64,000 nt of DNA from Obelidium mucronatum (Eukaryota > Chytridiomycota > Chytridiomycetes > Chytridiales > Chytriomycetaceae): assembly GCA_025765595.1 (NCBI GenBank), contig JAIVFH010000018.1, forward strand, positions 1-64,000, given 5' to 3'. Of the stretch, positions 43,267-57,697 are shown piece by piece. Below the pieces are notes generated by a model, which was given only the letters and a program-made list of their open reading frames with translations, was not told the origin of the DNA and did no database searches. Positions within the stretch are counted from its first letter, which is position 1; each line of letters begins with the position of its first letter. The position numbers and the translations under genes are program-made.

Positions 43267-44584
43267 ATGGTACAGAGTGTGGGAGTGTGGGAGTGCAGTT
43301 GAGAGTGTTTCGCTGACGCCGCCTTTTTGCAGAAGCAGTACCCCGGCGCACACGGCGTCGGCGTGGTCTCGCTCGAAGCGGCGGGCGTCCTCGCGACGCT
43401 GTTTTACCCGGCGGACTCGGCGGCGGCGGGCGGCGGCGGCGGCGCCAAGTGGCTGCGCGGGCCGCCGGGGTTCTACGCCGGCGGCTACGCGCGCTACGTC
43501 CACGTCCCGGCGTGGCTCGCGGCGACGCTCGTGCGCTGGCTGCTCGACGCCGTGCGCCTGCCCGCCGCCCAGGCGCCGCAGCTGGCGCCACGCGCGGCGC
43601 TGCCCAGCCTGCCCGTCGCCGTGTTTACCCACGGCCTGGCGGGGAACCAGACAACGGTGCGCCACTTGTGCGTGCTGACAAATCACTCACTCTCTCTCTC
43701 CCGCACAGTACTCGACCCTGTGCGGCTCCCTGGCCAGTCGCGGCTTCCTGGTGCTGTCCATCGAACACAGGGACGGGACCGCCTCAGTCACGGCAAAAAA
43801 CAACTACGCCGATGTGCTCGAGTGTGCGTCTGCTTTTCCTTTCTTGCTTGCTCGTTGTACAAGTTAACATTCTTGTACAGACATTCGATACAAGGGCGCC
43901 CCTGAAAAGGGCATCGAGTTCCGCAAGGAGCAGCTGAAACAACGTGTCCAAGAAATCCAAGACGCCCATGCCCTCCTTGTCAAGCTCAATAATGGCGAAT
44001 CCGTCAAGAACCTACTCTCATCGGACGGCGAAAATGTGCTTCCCGACTTTACAAACCGCATCGATCTCGAAAATTCAATCATTATTGGCCACAGTTTTGG
44101 CGCGGGCACTGCCATTGAAGTTCTCCAGCAATCAACCCACAAATTCACTGCCGCTGTCACGTTGGACCCGTGGGTCGAGCCAAATACTTCAACTTGTTCT
44201 GTTCCCATCCCCATGCTCAGTATCCAAGCCGAAAAGTTCCATTGGCGTGAAAACTTTGATATTCTTCAGCGATTCTGGAACCATTCTTTATCCCACAACC
44301 AAAAGTTCTTTTCTGTGGTGTTGGATACAGGACATCAAGATATCTCTGATGTGCGTGCTTTTGGATACAGGTTTACAAGATGGTTTACTCCAAAAGCAAA
44401 GCAAGGTGTACCTCCTGCACTCTTGTTTGATTCATATGATCAAATGGTGGGTGCATTTTTGAAGGAGGTTTTGAAGGGGCGAAACCCCGTCTTGGATTCA
44501 ACCGAATTTGCAAGTGTGGATGGAAAGTTGGTTTTGCATGGAGAAGAAGCTTTCAAGCATCTGGATGTGATTATGAAGAAATAA
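43267..44584 (+). CDS. Platelet-activating-factor acetylhydrolase-like phospholipase
   Basis: Exons 43333-43656, 43709-43823 and 43881-44584 are firm. A first exon consisting only of the ATG (43267-43269), followed by a 63-nt intron, is the simplest way to start the frame. The product is 381 aa: KQYPGAHGVGVVSLEAAGVL (PAF-AH start), LPVAVFTHGLAGNQTT, SLASRGFLVLSIEHRDGTAS, DLENSIIIGHSFGAGTAIEV (GHSFG nucleophile), AAVTLDPWVEPN, LDTGHQDISDV (His). This is the PAF-AH family that removes short or oxidised sn-2 acyl chains from phospholipids. No signal peptide is visible if the ATG-exon model is right. Exon 2 is GC-rich (about 43330-43660). Family call firm, start uncertain. Confidence 0.85.
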
Positions 44585-44678
44585 ATTGCATAAAGTTTAA
44601 CAACTTGAAAGTTTTGGTAAATATCGATATTGAGTTCAGCAGCAGATATATTTTTTAACTTATTTACACACAGTCAGT

Positions 44679-46859
44679 TCACCCAGCCGCCTGCAACAGC
44701 AGCTCCGTCAACTCTTCCGAATCCTTCACAAAAAACAACTTCTGAAGCCCAGGCGGAAGCCGAGAACACCCCATCAAATTCAACGCCTTCAACGAATGTC
44801 GATTCCTTTCTCGCTGTTTCCCAATAATCGCAGAAACAGTCTCAACTGTTACCCATAAACAGCCCGCCAAATCCAAATTCACCAAATTCTCACACTGCGA
44901 AATAATCTTGCCAATTGCATCGTTGGGGTGTACTTTACGGAAAGTTAACCCACAAGACGGCTCATAATACAGGGTAGACACATATTCTTTGGTTTCCACG
45001 ACATATGTATCCGGCACAACTTGAGAATAAGACAGATTCAAGCTCTTGAGTCCCGGACAATGGTTTGCAAGCTCTTCCAAAGATCCTGCAGAAACAACCT
45101 TCACAGGAGCAGCTCTAAAGTACGAGCGCACTGTCGGTAAATAAAAGCCAGATGAGCTGGTATTTGCCGCTGTTGCGGCTGTTGCTGTGAGGCCTTCTCC
45201 TCCTCCGTGGTGTAAACCAATCCGATGGATTAATCTCATTCGCCGGCTAATCGCCTCTCTTGTGTTTTCAAACACTGGCGTGTGATTATCTACATCTAAT
45301 GCCCATTCTGCACTCAAGAAGTCTTCGTATTCACGTTCGTCAACTCCAACTCTAGAGAGTTTGGAGGCCATTTGTCTTTGTTGCCGCTGTCTCACTATTG
45401 GTTCCACGGGCATGTCACTTTCATCACGAATCACAGTTGGTATTTGAAATGACGATGAAGACGATGACGATGACGAGGATGACGACGATGCACCATTCGG
45501 CGGATTCATTGGCGGCACAGACATATCCATGAGCGCATACATCAGCCCTGGCTCCAAAAAGGTCTCCACAGACAAATTAGACTTTTGCTGTTGGTCCATG
45601 GGAAAATCCCCACCATTCATTGGGGGAACCGCTGGATCCAACACACCACCAGAACCCGCACCACCACCATTATTTTCGGCCAATGCTACTCCAGTCCCAT
45701 CGTCTGCCGCTGCGGCCACATCTGCGGTTGTCGTTGTAGATGGCGGAACACCAAAAATCGCCTCAAGAACATGTGGATGCGTACCACCACCACCACCACC
45801 ACCCGTACTCAACGAAGCAGCAGGTACATTCATTTCTTCAGCTGATTGCTCTTGAAGTAACTGCTCAAGCTGCAGTTGAATCTGAAGAAGTTGTTGTTGA
45901 TGCTGTATTTGCACCATATGCGAAGGAGCCACAGCAGCCGCTGCTGCCGCTCCCCCAACCCCCACAGGCGGTTGCACCAAACTCGAAAAAATAGATCCCA
46001 CGCGGCTAAACACAGCCATATCCATTGCCCTGCGAACAGGACGACTCACGATTTCATGCGACCGGCGTCTACAAAAGGCATATGCTGAAGAAGCGGACCC
46101 AACGATATTGCCGCAACCGTGAGCAATCAGTGCCCACTGAAACGGCGGTAATTTTTGCTGTTCAAGTGGGAATAGATATTGTGGGTCTTCTTCTTCCTCT
46201 TCAGCGGCGGCGGCGGCGGCGGCGGTGGCGGCATCAGTAGCAGCAGCAATGACTGGTGAATGCAGGTTTCGAAAAAAGAGCATCACTTTCGTATTCTCTC
46301 GTATTCCATTAAGACAAGCGTATGATGGCTGCCGGATGACTGCCCGAATAGAACAAGCCGCAAATCGATCATCCGGGTCAGTGCTCCCGGATAAGTCAAC
46401 AACCTGGATAAACTTTGCAAACGGCCGGGAGTTGGATGTCCGATTGAGTGTTTGCATAAACTGGGCGTAGCTCAGTGTGCTGCGGAATTTGATTTCCCTG
46501 TAAGGGGTGTTGTCAAGATTATTTTTTTTTTTTGAGTTATTGGACCAGGGTGGGGCCTGTCAACCACGAACCGGTAAAGAAGAGGAGTCACGCAGACATT
46601 GAAGACAACGCATGTTTGACTGATGGCTTCGAGTGTTTTGCGGCTTCGGATGTCTGCAAACTGGTTCAGAACATAACTGGGGCGGGATACAAGGTGAAAC
46701 AAATAGCTTACAACTAAAAACAATAAGCAAGATCTCCCGAGGCAGTTGAGACACATGCGCTGAAGCTGGACTCGGCTCCCGTTCTAGATACATGGGCGCC
46801 TTGCCTTTGCCTTTTTGCGTTCGGGTGATAAGTGATGGCGGAACGGTTCCGCCCAGCAT
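44679..46859 (-). CDS. F-box/LRR protein
   Basis: Three exons (46859-46712, 46653-46572, 46497-44679) give 682 aa. The F-box is assembled by splicing: SQLPREILLIVFSY joined to IRSRKTLEAISQTCVVFNV. Downstream are an apparent variable linker with low-complexity Ala, Glu, Gly and Ser runs (residues about 155-430) and leucine-rich pieces near the end: HCPGLKSLNLSYSQVVPD, QCENLVNLDLAGCLWVTVET, NRHSLKALNLMGCSRLPPGL. F-box/LRR proteins recruit substrates to SCF ubiquitin ligases through Skp1. Only three clear LRRs remain, fewer than in Grr1-type proteins. The substrate cannot be inferred. The first splice acceptor (TTTGCAG) is chosen because only it makes both the phase and the F-box fit. Confidence 0.82.
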
Positions 46860-46947
46860 CTTTTTATTCTGATTTTCAAAATTTGCGGGCGGTGAAAAAA
46901 TAAAATCGTTCGAAGACACATATATTTTATTTGTATATACATCCCAA

Positions 46948-49900
46948 TTACACCTCCTGTTGAGTGAAGGCGGTATACTTGCTCTCCACATCGCTCCAAG
47001 TAATACGCTCTTCAACAAGATCCTTGATAATGCTCACAACAGTTGGAATATCCTCGCGAATTTGCTTCAAAGAGTCACGCTCACGAAGGGTAACAGTTTG
47101 GTCCTTGACCGTTTGGAAATCAACAGTGATGGCAAATGGAGTTCCGAGTTCATCGTTACGAGCGTATCTCTTTCCAATAGACGCCGCGCTGTCGTCAACA
47201 CGAGTACTGACACCTTCTCTGCGAAGTGAGCTGGCAACTTGAGAAATGAATGGGTTGAACTGCTCATTGCTCGAGATTGGCAAGATGAGAGCTTTGGTTG
47301 GAGCAATAGCTGGGTTGAACGAGAGCACATTACGCGCTTCGTCATCACCTTCACGAACCCACCAAACGTGCTCCAAAAGGGAGTACAAGATTCGACCAAG
47401 ACCAAACGAAGGCTCAATGACGTTTGGAACATATTCACGGACTGAAAAAATTACGGATTAGCGGAGATGTCGAACAGGGTATAAGGTGGAGTGGATAGCA
47501 AAGGGATGTCCCCCGTGACTCCCAGATTCAACATTAACAAAGCGGTTACGTTGTATCATAAGGAAAAGAGTCACACTGGGAGATGAGCCAGGCAAGACGA
47601 AAAAGAGACACGGCAAACAAACAGAAAACCTGTAAGTTCAATTGTGCCCCCCACCATTGGATTGGTTTTCAACAGAAAAACTCTGCCAATCACACAGACC
47701 CTCTGGTAATCAAACAAGCCCAGCAAAATATTGCATGCTAATGACTCAAGCCTCTCCAACGCCGAGCAATATGCTGGTAGGAAAACTCGCAAAACTAAGA
47801 CCTCAACCAACAAGGGAACGAAAGTTCACCCATCAGAAGTGCTCAGATTTGGTCTGTTAACCCATGGAAGAGGGATCTAAGGAGCGTGCGGAAAGGGCGG
47901 ACAAGGGGTGGTTGAACAAGGGGTGAACTCACTATGAATCTTTTCAGTCTTTTCGACAACTTCCACCATTTTGCTCGTCAAAACGTATTGGTTGCCGTCG
48001 GTACCAGTAATAGTAGTGCTTCCATTTCCAGCCTTCAACTTAGCGTCCAAGTCCTTCAACTTAGCGGCATCCCATTCCAGGCTTCCTTCCTTCAACTTGG
48101 CTTCATCCCATTCCTCGTCTCCGGCAAGGAGAGTTCCCAAGTACCCGGTAACATACTTAGCGTTAGCCTTGAAAGCTGGGCCAAAGACAGCCTTCTTGAC
48201 ATCAAGGACAACAACATCGCGGACGATAGGTTCAGGAAGGGTCTCTCGGACAACCAGCTTTTCCTTGGTCGCCTTGGAGTGTTGAGTCAAATCATACGCA
48301 CTACGGTCAGCGCATCCGACACACTCAACCCAACCGTAACTCGATTCAATTTCAGCATCCCACTATTTGTTGGCCTTTAGAACATATTAACGGATCATTT
48401 GAGCAATCAGACACATACACAATCGGAAGCATAATGCGCCATTTCGTTGGCCATGTGTTGCCTGAATCTCAACCTGGTTGGGTTGATACCAATACGGATG
48501 AGGAACAAGTAGATTCGGGAAACAAAGTATCCCAATGTCTCATTGTTAACAATTCCCTAAGAAAAGTCGCGATTAAAATGGGAGGATTATGAGAAGAGCG
48601 GATAGGATGAAGCCAGGAAAACAAGGTTAAGTCAGAATACAAGGGCTCCCCATGGTTACATAGTAGTAGGAAGAACGAAAGTCATTGTATAAAAAGGGTA
48701 TCATCATAACAACCAAGAATTCAAATTATGTTCAGAAGGCGCAGGAGGGCGTCTTTACCTGAGCAACAGCATCACCAATCGTCATTCGAAGAGTACCAGC
48801 ACCTTGCAATTGACGATCGGCGGGGTAAAGAGTCAATTCCAAGTCTTTGACTAAGTGGAACCGCGGGTGGTCCTTCTTGAGTGGGTCAACGTAGTGTTCA
48901 ATTTCAGCCATAGTGAACTCTCGGACACGTAGCAGACCCTGACGGGGGGAAATCTCGTTACGGAAAGATTTACCGATAGAAGCAGAAGCAAATGGCATTT
49001 GGTCTTGGTTGGACTCCAAAAGTCTCTTGAAGTTCAAAAAGTGACCTTGGGCAGTTTCGGGTCGCAGATATCCCTTAAATTGGCCGGTGGGCCCAATTTG
49101 GGTTTCAAACATCAAGTTGAATAATTTGGGTTCGGAAACGTCATTTCCTGTTTCTGGTGCCTTGATTTCAAGCTTTTGCATCAACTTCCACAAATCATCG
49201 CCTTGGTAGTTGTCCAACTATAGTACATAAAAGCGTCAAAACAATCAGACAGAGAAAGAGTAACGGTCAAACTCACCGACTCCAAAATGTTCTCATACTC
49301 AGTCTTAAGGTCAGCAGGCAAACGCTCGGGCATTGGTTTACCCTTTGGAACCTTCTTCTTGTCGAAAGTACCATTCTGTAAAGCCTGGTCTTGATCCAAT
49401 CGAGCATTCAAGACTTGTTTTACCAAATGATCGGCACGGAAGATTTCACCAGTCTTAACATCGCGAACCATGTAGTCAGCAAAACGGTCAACGTGACCAG
49501 AAGTCTTCAAAACGGCCTCAGGAGTAAGGTTTGTACATTCGATTTCCAACATATCTGTTTTCATGGTGAGCCTTCATTGCAACCGACTGAATGTCAGAAC
49601 ACACCTTCTTCCAAGACGAAGTGCTTACGCCAAAGGTTGATCATGTTGTTTTGCAGAGCAGTTCCTGGAGGACCATAGTCGAATAGACCAGTCACACCTC
49701 CATAGATTGCAAAAGAAGGAGCATAAAAGAATCTCTTGGTCAAGAGCCCTTCCAAAGCAGCACGGTCAAATTTCTTTTCATTGTTTCGCGCCATACGTGC
49801 AGTCTGTTCAGCCTTCAGAGCAACCAAACGGTCCACGTGTGGTGCTACTTCGTCTTTCGACTTTTTCTGGGCCTTGAGCCCCTTGATGACATCGCCTTGC

Positions 49901-49959
49901 CGTGTGATTTCGGCAATAAGTGCGGCATCATCGTATTCGCTGAATGGTTCGTTGGCCAT
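46948..49959 (-). CDS. GRS1: Glycyl-tRNA synthetase
   Basis: Six exons (49959-49605, 49554-49277, 49217-48759, 48556-48419, 48362-47933, 47441-46948) give 717 aa. The N-terminus holds a WHEP-like helix pair ([20 protein letters not shown]). [80 protein letters not shown] (class II motif 2), [20 protein letters not shown] and [18 protein letters not shown] (motif 3) match eukaryotic GlyRS. It charges tRNA-Gly. A 5' exon around 50165-50070 could extend the protein in frame (MANEMIWSGWHWTPAAS), possibly giving a second, targeted form; unproven. Introns 3 (202 nt) and 5 (491 nt) are far longer than usual. Intron 3 contains a C/D-snoRNA-like sequence. Confidence 0.95.
48632..48707 (-). ncRNA. Candidate C/D box snoRNA in GlyRS intron 3
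   Basis: A 76-nt sequence with C box ATGATGA at its 5' end and D box CTGA at its 3' end on the gene's sense strand. GGTT upstream and AACC downstream form a terminal stem. It is identical to the copy in the LeuRS intron at 52950 and differs at two bases from the one at 51464. The host intron is unusually long (202 nt). The guide segment just before the D box reads GGGAGCCCTTGTATT. RNA identity is inferred from box, stem and conservation; the methylation target is not identified. Confidence 0.75.
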
Positions 49960-50924
49960 TTTTAGATCTTAAGTTTTGGGGGGAAAGGTGTGTTTTAGAA
50001 TTCATTCTGTTATCTGGGAGGCAAAGGGAAAAAATGCAAGTGGGCCGAGAGAAACCACCACCCCAACACACCTCTCGCTGGTGCAGCCTGGCCAGCCGTA
50101 GCCGCCGCGGGACTAGCAGCAGGAGTCCAGTGCCAACCACTCCAGATCATCTCATTCGCCATTGCTCAAGTAAAACAAGATGAATCACCTCCAATTTTTG
50201 GAAGAAAAAAACGAAGTTTGGAAAATCTTAGGTGTTGAATCACTCGAAATCACCCGAGGTCCCCAACGAACCTTTGAGCGTTGAGTGCTTGCTGTGTTGC
50301 ACTATGGTCGATCCATTGGTTGTACGTAGTGGTGATCTTGTTGTCGGATGCAGGAAGGTGCACTTGGCTCTTGATTGGGTCGGCAGCGGTAGCCGCAGAG
50401 GCGTGGTGGCTATCAAATCACGGACTGTGTTCAGAAGGTGGAGACTGTGCCCGTTGTGGCATCTTTCAATATGTATTGCCAACTTCATGTTTTTTTTCTT
50501 TTTACCATTGTTCGGGGATATAAAACATCTTTGGGGAAAAAGGCCCGAGAGCCAATCCTACTCACGAAGTCGAAGTTTGGTGGCCATCGGACGGTGTTTA
50601 TGTTGTCGCGAGATGATTCCTAAGTAGGTATTCCTGTTGCAATTCTCTTCAGCCATGCATTTTCAGAATACCAAATCCTGGCGAAGCCTGTGGCCAAGCA
50701 AACCATTTGCTCGAATCACGCGTAATAAGTGGTTTCTTGTGCAATTTGCAGTCTTGGTGATGTTTGGTCGCTTTTGTCTTTTCTCGTTTTTTTGACCCAA
50801 AAACACAACGACGGCAACCACCCTTCGATCTGCCACGTCTTTAGTCTGTGGCCCGCTCCGTTTCTTGCGAACCAGAACACCCTACTCAACATCCGTAACT
50901 ACTGCCGCGGTAACTGCTAGCGAT
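49960..50924. promoter_or_regulatory. Divergent control region between GlyRS and LeuRS
   Basis: 965 bp between start codons. No complete gene fits. It may hold 5' exons or leaders: a possible in-frame 5' exon for GlyRS near 50070-50165 (minus), and for LeuRS short plus-strand frames between 50230 and 50920 that I could not splice into the protein. The GC-rich part near 50080-50120 is the only notable composition change. Confidence 0.4.
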
Positions 50925-53900
50925 ATGGCGTCATCTGTTCCTGCTACCACCGTTTCTGGTGAAGCTCCAAAGTCGGTATGTTGATACGGCAACCTGAGAA
51001 AACAAGAAACTCTAACGGCCAATGAAGTTTGTCAAGCTTAATGCATTGAAAGATCTTGAAACCGCCGCTCAAAAGCGTTGGGACCATGACAAAGCGTTTG
51101 AAGTGGATGCACCAAACACCAAGCAACCGAAGTTTATGGCAACTTTTCCCTTTCCATACATGGTAATGTTACCATTCTCGATTGTTTTTGTGCGACTAAT
51201 ACGCCGTGTTAATCTGATTAGAACGGACGTCTCCATTTGGGTCACTCCTTCTCTTTGTCTAAAGTTGAATTCTCGGTAGCTTACGAGAAATTGCAAGGAA
51301 AGAGAGCTTTATTTCCTTTCGGATTCCACTGTACAGGAATGCCCATTAAGGCATGTGCTGACAAGCTGAAAAAGGAAGTCGAATTGTTTGGTCAAAACTT
51401 TGAACGTTATATGGATGGTAGGCATCCGTTTTAAATAAGCCCGTTCTCCCTATTATGGATTTTATGATGATACCCTTTTTATACAATGACTTTCGTTCTT
51501 CCTACCACTATGTAATCATGGGGAGCCCTTGTATTCTGACCATTCTTTCCCTTTCTCCGTGTTTTCCTTGATTACTGCTATATGCTCACTCACATTGTTG
51601 TTGTTTTAGAAGAAATCGCTGAAGAAGTTGAAGCTCCTTCGACTCCAAAGAAAGACGGGGCCAAGGAAAATGTTGATCCTACTAAAGTTGCCAAAAAGGT
51701 TCGGGTTTTCTTCGTTTTGCATCAAGCCGACGCCTCATCGATTTGAAAACAGCATGGAAAGGCGAATGCCAAAAATACTGGTTTGAAGTACCAATTTCAG
51801 ATTATGCGCTCAATGGGTGTTCCAAATGAAGAGATTCACTTGTTTGCCAACCCCATCCACTGGTTGTACTACTTCCCACCAAAGGCCATTGTAAGAGAAT
51901 GGGAGGATTTATTCTTCGTTTTTGACTTTGTATTCGCAAACAGGAAGACTTGAAGTTGCTTGGTCTCCATGTGGATTGGCGTCGTTCATTCATCACCACT
52001 GACGTGAATCCTTACTTTGACTCCTTCGTTCGTTGGCAATTTAACACTCTGCGAAAGCACGAACAGCCAAAAATCAAGTTTGGAGAGCGTTACACCATCT
52101 ACTCCCCACTCGACGGACAGCCATGTATGGACCACGATCGTGCGTCTGGTGAAGGTGTTGGTGTTCAGGAATATACTGGAGTCAAGCTTGAAGTTCTCAT
52201 GGATGATTTGACGAGTGTTCCTTTGGAAAGCCGTGACAAGGTTAAGGATGTGCCTGTTGGACAGTACCTGACCAGCCCCGACGTTTTGGCTGCATTAAAG
52301 GGAAAGAAGCTCTACATGGTTGCTGCCACTCTTCGTCCAGAAACCATGTATGGTCAAACCAACTGCTATGTGGGTGTGGACCTGGATTATGGAATTTTCC
52401 AAGCCAGCCCCACCGAAGCTTGGATCTGTACGGAGCGATCTGCTAAGAACATGAGCTTCCAAGGGCTTTTTGGAACACGAGGAGAGATTACCAAGTTGGG
52501 ATCTCTTAAGGGAATCGACTTGATTGGTGTTCCATTGAAGGCTCCTCTGGCGCAATACCCCAAAGTTTACACCTTGCCAATGGAAGGTGTTTTGGCCACA
52601 AAAGGAACTGGTGTTGTGACATCCGTCCCATCTGATTCTCCAGACGACTATATTACTATGCAAGATTTGATCAAAAAGTCTGCATACTACAATGTACAAT
52701 CAAAGTGGGTCGAGCCGTTTATGCCACCAAAGCCAATTATTCAAACACCAAACTTTGGTAACTTGGCTGCTGTTACTGCCGTTGAACAATTGAACATCAA
52801 GAGTCAGAAGGACAAGATTCAATTGGCTACAGCCAAGGAGCTTGTTTACAAGGAAGGTTTCTACAGCGGTGTTCTCCTGATTGGCCAATTCAAGGGAAAG
52901 TAAGTATTTGTCCAAAGTCCAACATTTCTGTCCTCAGCAATCGAATTTTATGATGATACCCTTTTTATACAATGACTTTCGTTCTTCCTACTACTATGTA
53001 ACCATGGGGAGCCCTTGTATTCTGACTCAAATTTCCATCCACTTTTAATTGTTGTCTTCTTCATTGTATTCCTCTCATTTTTGATTTCTTACCGGCCTTC
53101 TGTTAGACCCGTACAAGAGGCCAAGCCATTGATCAAAGAGTACTTGATTGCTGAAGGGCAGGCCTTTACTTACTGTGAACCAGAAGGTCAAGTCATCTCT
53201 CGTAGTGGAGATGAATGTGTGGTTACCCTTGCTGATCAGTGGTACATGGACTGTGAGTGGGCGTCGATTTGAAATCAGCTGTTGACTCTTTTTAATCCTC
53301 CATTGTTTAGACGGTGAAGAATCTTGGAGAAAGACTGCGGAAGAGTGTTTGGCCAAAATGGAGACTTTTGGACAAGAGACTCGTAATGCATTTGAAAAGA
53401 ACTTGGAGTGGTTGGGACAATGGGCTTGTTCCCGAAGCTTCGGTTTGGGAAGCAGATTGCCTTGGGATCCACAGTTCCTCATTGAATCGTTGAGTGACTC
53501 TACTATCTACATGGCTTATTACACTGTTGCACACATTCTTCATGAAGGCACCTTGGACGGTTCCAAACCAGGTTCCGGAAACATTTCTGCTGCCGATATG
53601 ACTGACGATGTGTGGGACTACATCATGCTCCAAGGCCCTGTTCCAAAAGAAACCAAGATTGCTCGCGCCACTCTCGACAAGATGAAGCAAGAATTTGAGT
53701 TCTTCTATCCATTGGACTTGCGTTGTTCTGGAAAGGATCTTGTCACCAACCACTTGACATTCTTCATTTACAACCACACTGCAATCTTCCCACCAGAGAA
53801 GTGGCCATTGGGAGTTCGTTCAAATGGTCACTTGTTGCTTAACAGTGAAAAGATGTCTAAATCTACTGGAAACTTCATGACTTTGAGTGAGGCCATGGAG

Positions 53901-54962
53901 CGATATGGTGCAGATGCCACTCGATTCGCTCTCGCCGATGCTGGTGACGGTCTCGAAGACGCCAACTTTTTGCACAAGACTGCCGACGATGCCATCTTGA
54001 AGCTTTACACTGAAAAGGAATGGGCCGAAGAAGTTGTCGCTGATTTCCCCAACTTGCGAACTGGTCCATTAACTTGGAACGACCGTGTGTTTGAAGCCGA
54101 AATGACTCGTATCGTGGCTGCTGCTGACAAGGCATACAGTGGAATGCTGTACCGCGAAGCCCTCAAGTGTGGATACTATGACCTGCAAAACGCCAAGGGT
54201 GAATACCGAAAGGCCACCATCACTTCCAACGATCCAAACTTGTTGACCGAAAAGTACGAAGGCATGCATCGCGATCTTATTACCCGGTTTATTGAAGTCC
54301 AAGCATTGGTCATGGCTCCTATCACTCCTCACTGGAGTGAATACTTGTGGAGCACTTGCCTGAAGAAGCCAACATCTATCCAACAGGCGTTGTGGCCAAC
54401 CCACAATGTGGCCTTGGACAGTGGGATTCTGAAGGGAGCTCAATATGTTCGTGATCTTGTTTACAGGACTCGTGCCGCTGAAGATGCTGCTGCTCGTAAG
54501 AAGAACAAGAAGGGTGGAAAGGAGGCTGCGCCAGTCGCTGATGGCCCAAAAACTCTTCGTCTCTTCTATGCTAGCTCGTTCCCAGCATGGCAGGACACTG
54601 CTTTGGAGGCTCTCCGAGCATGTTGGGATGACTCGAAGAATGCGTTTGTTGGAAAGGAGAGAGACGCCTTGACCAAGGTTGGATTGGAGAAGGACAAGCG
54701 AGTTATGCCGTTTGTTGCCATGATGAAGAAGTCTATTGAAGTTGTGGGTGTATCTGGATTCGATCGTCGTCTTGAATTCAACGAAATCGATACTCTACAT
54801 GCCAATGCTGATTACATTCGTCGTGAGCTTGTCTTGATGAAAGTGAAGTCTGTTGAGTTTATTGCCAAGGATGATGTTGTCGTGGGTGACAAATACAATG
54901 ACGAGGATGTCAAGGCTGCGGATGCTTCGGTGCCAGGAGTTCCCACGTATCGTTTGGTGTAA
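50925..54962 (+). CDS. Leucyl-tRNA synthetase, cytosolic
   Basis: Eight exons (50925-50975, 51028-51162, 51222-51417, 51610-51698, 51753-51890, 51944-52899, 53107-53252, 53311-54962) give 1120 aa, typical for archaeal/eukaryotic-type Leu[22 protein letters not shown] contains the HLGH signature spliced across exons 2-3. The editing domain ([38 protein letters not shown]) removes mischarged t[23 protein letters not shown] is the second ATP motif. A tRNA-binding C-terminal part ends RLV. Introns 3 (192 nt) and 6 (207 nt) are much longer than the others (about 52-62 nt) and each contains a C/D-snoRNA-like copy. Divergent from GlyRS. Confidence 0.96.
51464..51539 (+). ncRNA. Candidate C/D box snoRNA in LeuRS intron 3
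   Basis: 76 nt, C box ATGATGA (51464-51470), D box CTGA (51536-51539), short terminal stem ATGG/CCAT just outside the boxes. Two substitutions relative to the other two copies, both between the boxes; the 15 nt before the D box are unchanged. Lies in a 192-nt intron of the LeuRS gene on the sense strand. Confidence 0.75.
52950..53025 (+). ncRNA. Candidate C/D box snoRNA in LeuRS intron 6
   Basis: 76 nt, C box ATGATGA (52950-52956), D box CTGA (53022-53025), terminal stem GAATTT/AAATTTC. Identical over all 76 nt to the copy in the GlyRS intron on the other strand. The host intron is 207 nt, sense orientation. The flanks of the three copies are different but each can pair, which supports a folded RNA rather than a mobile intron. 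Confidence 0.75.
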
Positions 54963-55088
54963 AAAAGCGATGGATTAATAAAGCTTGATTGGTTCTTAAA
55001 CGTTACATTATCAATGGGGTTTTCCAAATAATTGTGAGTAAATGCTAAAACATATCAGAAACGCGAATAGAAACTAAAAAAAATAATT

Positions 55089-57582
<2,494 letters not shown>

Positions 57583-57697
57583 TCGGAATTGCAAACACTT
57601 GGAAACTTTGGCTGAAACTTAATATTATTTTTTACAAAAAAATTTCAATGTAATACTGATTTGTTACTATTTTCTATTTGTGAGCGAGACTCAAGAC

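Noticed and set aside
48609..53034. Introner (mobile intron) interpretation of the 76-nt repeats
   Set aside because: Repeats do not reach the splice sites, host-intron flanks differ completely, and the box/terminal-stem arrangement fits a C/D snoRNA better. Kept only as the alternative.
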